DNA of 6,484 bases, taken from the NCBI GenBank assembly GCA_905214895.1, contig CAJMNP010000051.1:1-6484 (forward strand), in the 5' to 3' direction. The DNA comes from an uncultured bacterium (GTDB lineage: Bacteria; Actinomycetota; Coriobacteriia; Coriobacteriales; Coriobacteriaceae). Shown one piece after another: positions 5,290 through 6,484 of this stretch. Below the pieces are notes generated by a model. That model saw nothing but the letters and a program-made list of their open reading frames with translations, searched no databases and was not told the origin of the DNA. Each line of letters begins with the position of its first letter. The first letter of the stretch is position 1. A program made the translations under genes and the position numbers.

Positions 5290-6484
5290 ATGCAAAAGGA
5301 ATACCTGTCCGCCGCGGCGGAGGTACTCAGCGACCAAGGTGTCGATGAGAACCTCGGCCTGAGCAACGACGAGGCGTCGTCGCGCCTCGCCAAGACAGGC
5401 CCTAACAAGCTTGAGGAAGCCGAGAAGACGCCGCTGTGGAAGCGCTTCTTTGAGCAGATGGCCGACCCCATGGTCATCATGCTGATCGTTGCCGCCGTCA
5501 TCAGCGCGCTCACGGGCATGGTCAAGGGCGAGGCGGATTTTGCCGATGTCGCTATCATCATGTTCGTCGTTATCGTCAACTCGGTGCTGGGCGTGGTCCA
5601 GGAGGCTAAAAGCGAGGAGGCCCTCGAGGCGCTGCAGGAGATGAGCGCGGCGCAGTCCAAGGTGCTGCGCGACGGCAAGCTCGTGCACTTGCCGAGCGCC
5701 GAGCTCGTGCCTGGCGATGTGATCATGCTCGAGGCGGGCGACTCGGTCCCGGCCGATTGCCGCGTGCTCGAGAGCGCCACGATGAAGATCGAAGAGGCCG
5801 CACTGACTGGCGAGTCCGTGCCGGTCGAGAAGCACGCCAACGTGATCGAGCTCGCCGCGGGCACCGACGACGTGCCACTCGGCGACCGTAAGAACATGTG
5901 CTACATGGGCTCCACCGTGGTGTACGGTCGCGGTCGCGCCGTCGTGGTCGGCACCGGCATGAACACCGAGATGGGCAAGATTGCCGGCGCCCTGGCCGAG
6001 GCCAAGGAAGAGCTCACGCCGCTGCAGGTGAAGCTCGCTGAGCTCAGCCGCATCCTCACCATCATGGTTATCGTCATCTGCGTCGTAATCTTTGGCGTCG
6101 ATATCCTCCGCCACGGCGTGGGTAACGTTCTCACCGACCCGACTGCCCTGCTCGACACCTTTATGGTTGCCGTCTCGCTCGCCGTCGCTGCCATCCCCGA
6201 GGGCCTGGTCGCCGTTGTGACCATCGTGCTGTCGCTTGGCGTGACCAAGATGGCGAAGCGCCAGGCGATTATCCGCAAGCTTTCTGCCGTCGAGACCCTC
6301 GGCTGCACGCAGACCATCTGCTCCGACAAGACCGGTACCCTTACTCAAAACAAGATGACCGTCGTCAAGCACGAGCTTGCTGCGCCTAAGGAGAAGTTCC
6401 TGGCCGGTATGGCCCTGTGCTCCGATGCCCAGTGGGACGAGGAGCTGGGCGAGGCCGTGGGCGAGCCGACTGAGTGCGCGCTCG
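5290..6484 (+). CDS. Cation-transporting P-type ATPase, P2A (calcium pump-like), 5' part
   Basis: The first 398 residues of a P-type ATPase are present before the window ends; the usual length is about 850-900. Domains run in order: an N-terminal cation-ATPase domain with GPNKLEE, TM1-TM2 (about 60-104), the actuator domain with PGDV, DSVPADCR and TGES (173-176), TM3-TM4 (about 256-318), and the phosphorylation motif CSDKTGTLTQNKMT with Asp346 as the phosphorylated residue. The nucleotide domain begins, reaching GEPTECAL. TM4 reads VAAIPEGLVAV; the PEGL motif with its Glu is the calcium site II signature of SERCA/PacL-type pumps, so calcium (or manganese) export is likely. Most relatives have PEGLPAV; here the second Pro is Val. 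TM5-TM6, which would fix the ion, are missing. ATG 5290 follows AGGAGGGG, which is paired in the leader structure. Confidence 0.95.
   Translation, partial: MQKEYLSAAAEVLSDQGVDENLGLSNDEASSRLAKTGPNKLEEAEKTPLWKRFFEQMADPMVIMLIVAAVISALTGMVKGEADFADVAIIMFVVIVNSVLGVVQEAKSEEALEALQEMSAAQSKVLRDGKLVHLPSAELVPGDVIMLEAGDSVPADCRVLESATMKIEEAALTGESVPVEKHANVIELAAGTDDVPLGDRKNMCYMGSTVVYGRGRAVVVGTGMNTEMGKIAGALAEAKEELTPLQVKLAELSRILTIMVIVICVVIFGVDILRHGVGNVLTDPTALLDTFMVAVSLAVAAIPEGLVAVVTIVLSLGVTKMAKRQAIIRKLSAVETLGCTQTICSDKTGTLTQNKMTVVKHELAAPKEKFLAGMALCSDAQWDEELGEAVGEPTECAL

Noticed and set aside
5236..6372. A 378-codon open frame on the minus strand opposite the P-type ATPase
   Set aside because: Its translation is rich in His, Asp, Arg and Leu repeats without any domain, and the plus strand encodes clear P-type ATPase motifs.

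Overview
The window looks like chromosomal DNA from a high-GC Gram-positive anaerobe. My best guess is Coriobacteriia (Collinsella or a relative), based on GC-rich codon use, a TTG start, strong GGAGG ribosome-binding sites and the style of the orphan gene at 1892-2965. This is an impression from memory, not a search result.

Layout: (1) The 3' end of an ECF-transporter T component (1-152) is followed on the same strand by its CbiO/EcfA-type ATPase (197-967). Together they form the energising part of an energy-coupling-factor importer, probably for a transition metal or vitamin; the substrate-binding subunit lies outside the window. (2) A cytoplasmic protein resembling zinc-dependent phospholipase C (1047-1895) runs in the same direction behind a possible extended -10 promoter. 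(3) Convergent to it, and sharing the four bases CTAG as both stop codons, is a lower-GC orphan gene (2965-1892) that looks like an AbiEi-type N-terminal region joined to a DUF559/Vsr-like PD-(D/E)XK fold. (4) Directly upstream of that gene is a long inverted repeat (arms 3017-3057 and 3104-3144, with a perfect 19-bp outer part), then about 175 bp with no gene. (5) Pyruvate kinase (4848-3388, minus strand) has a strong intrinsic terminator and a consensus TATAAT -10 box. (6) A 441-bp divergent intergenic region separates pyk from a cation P-type ATPase (5290 onward, cut by the window end). The ATPase has a structured leader that appears to bury its own Shine-Dalgarno sequence.

The best candidate for something undescribed is that ATPase leader (about 5181-5280). 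It has two hairpins whose loops are perfectly complementary over 7 nt. The second hairpin sequesters the AGGAGG, and an alternative helix would break both hairpins. This resembles a translational riboswitch or other cis-regulatory RNA, and I could not match it to a known class by eye. The inverted repeat next to the nuclease-like orphan gene is the second candidate.

The metabolic and transport genes are otherwise ordinary. Apart from the ECF pair, nothing ties the genes into one pathway.
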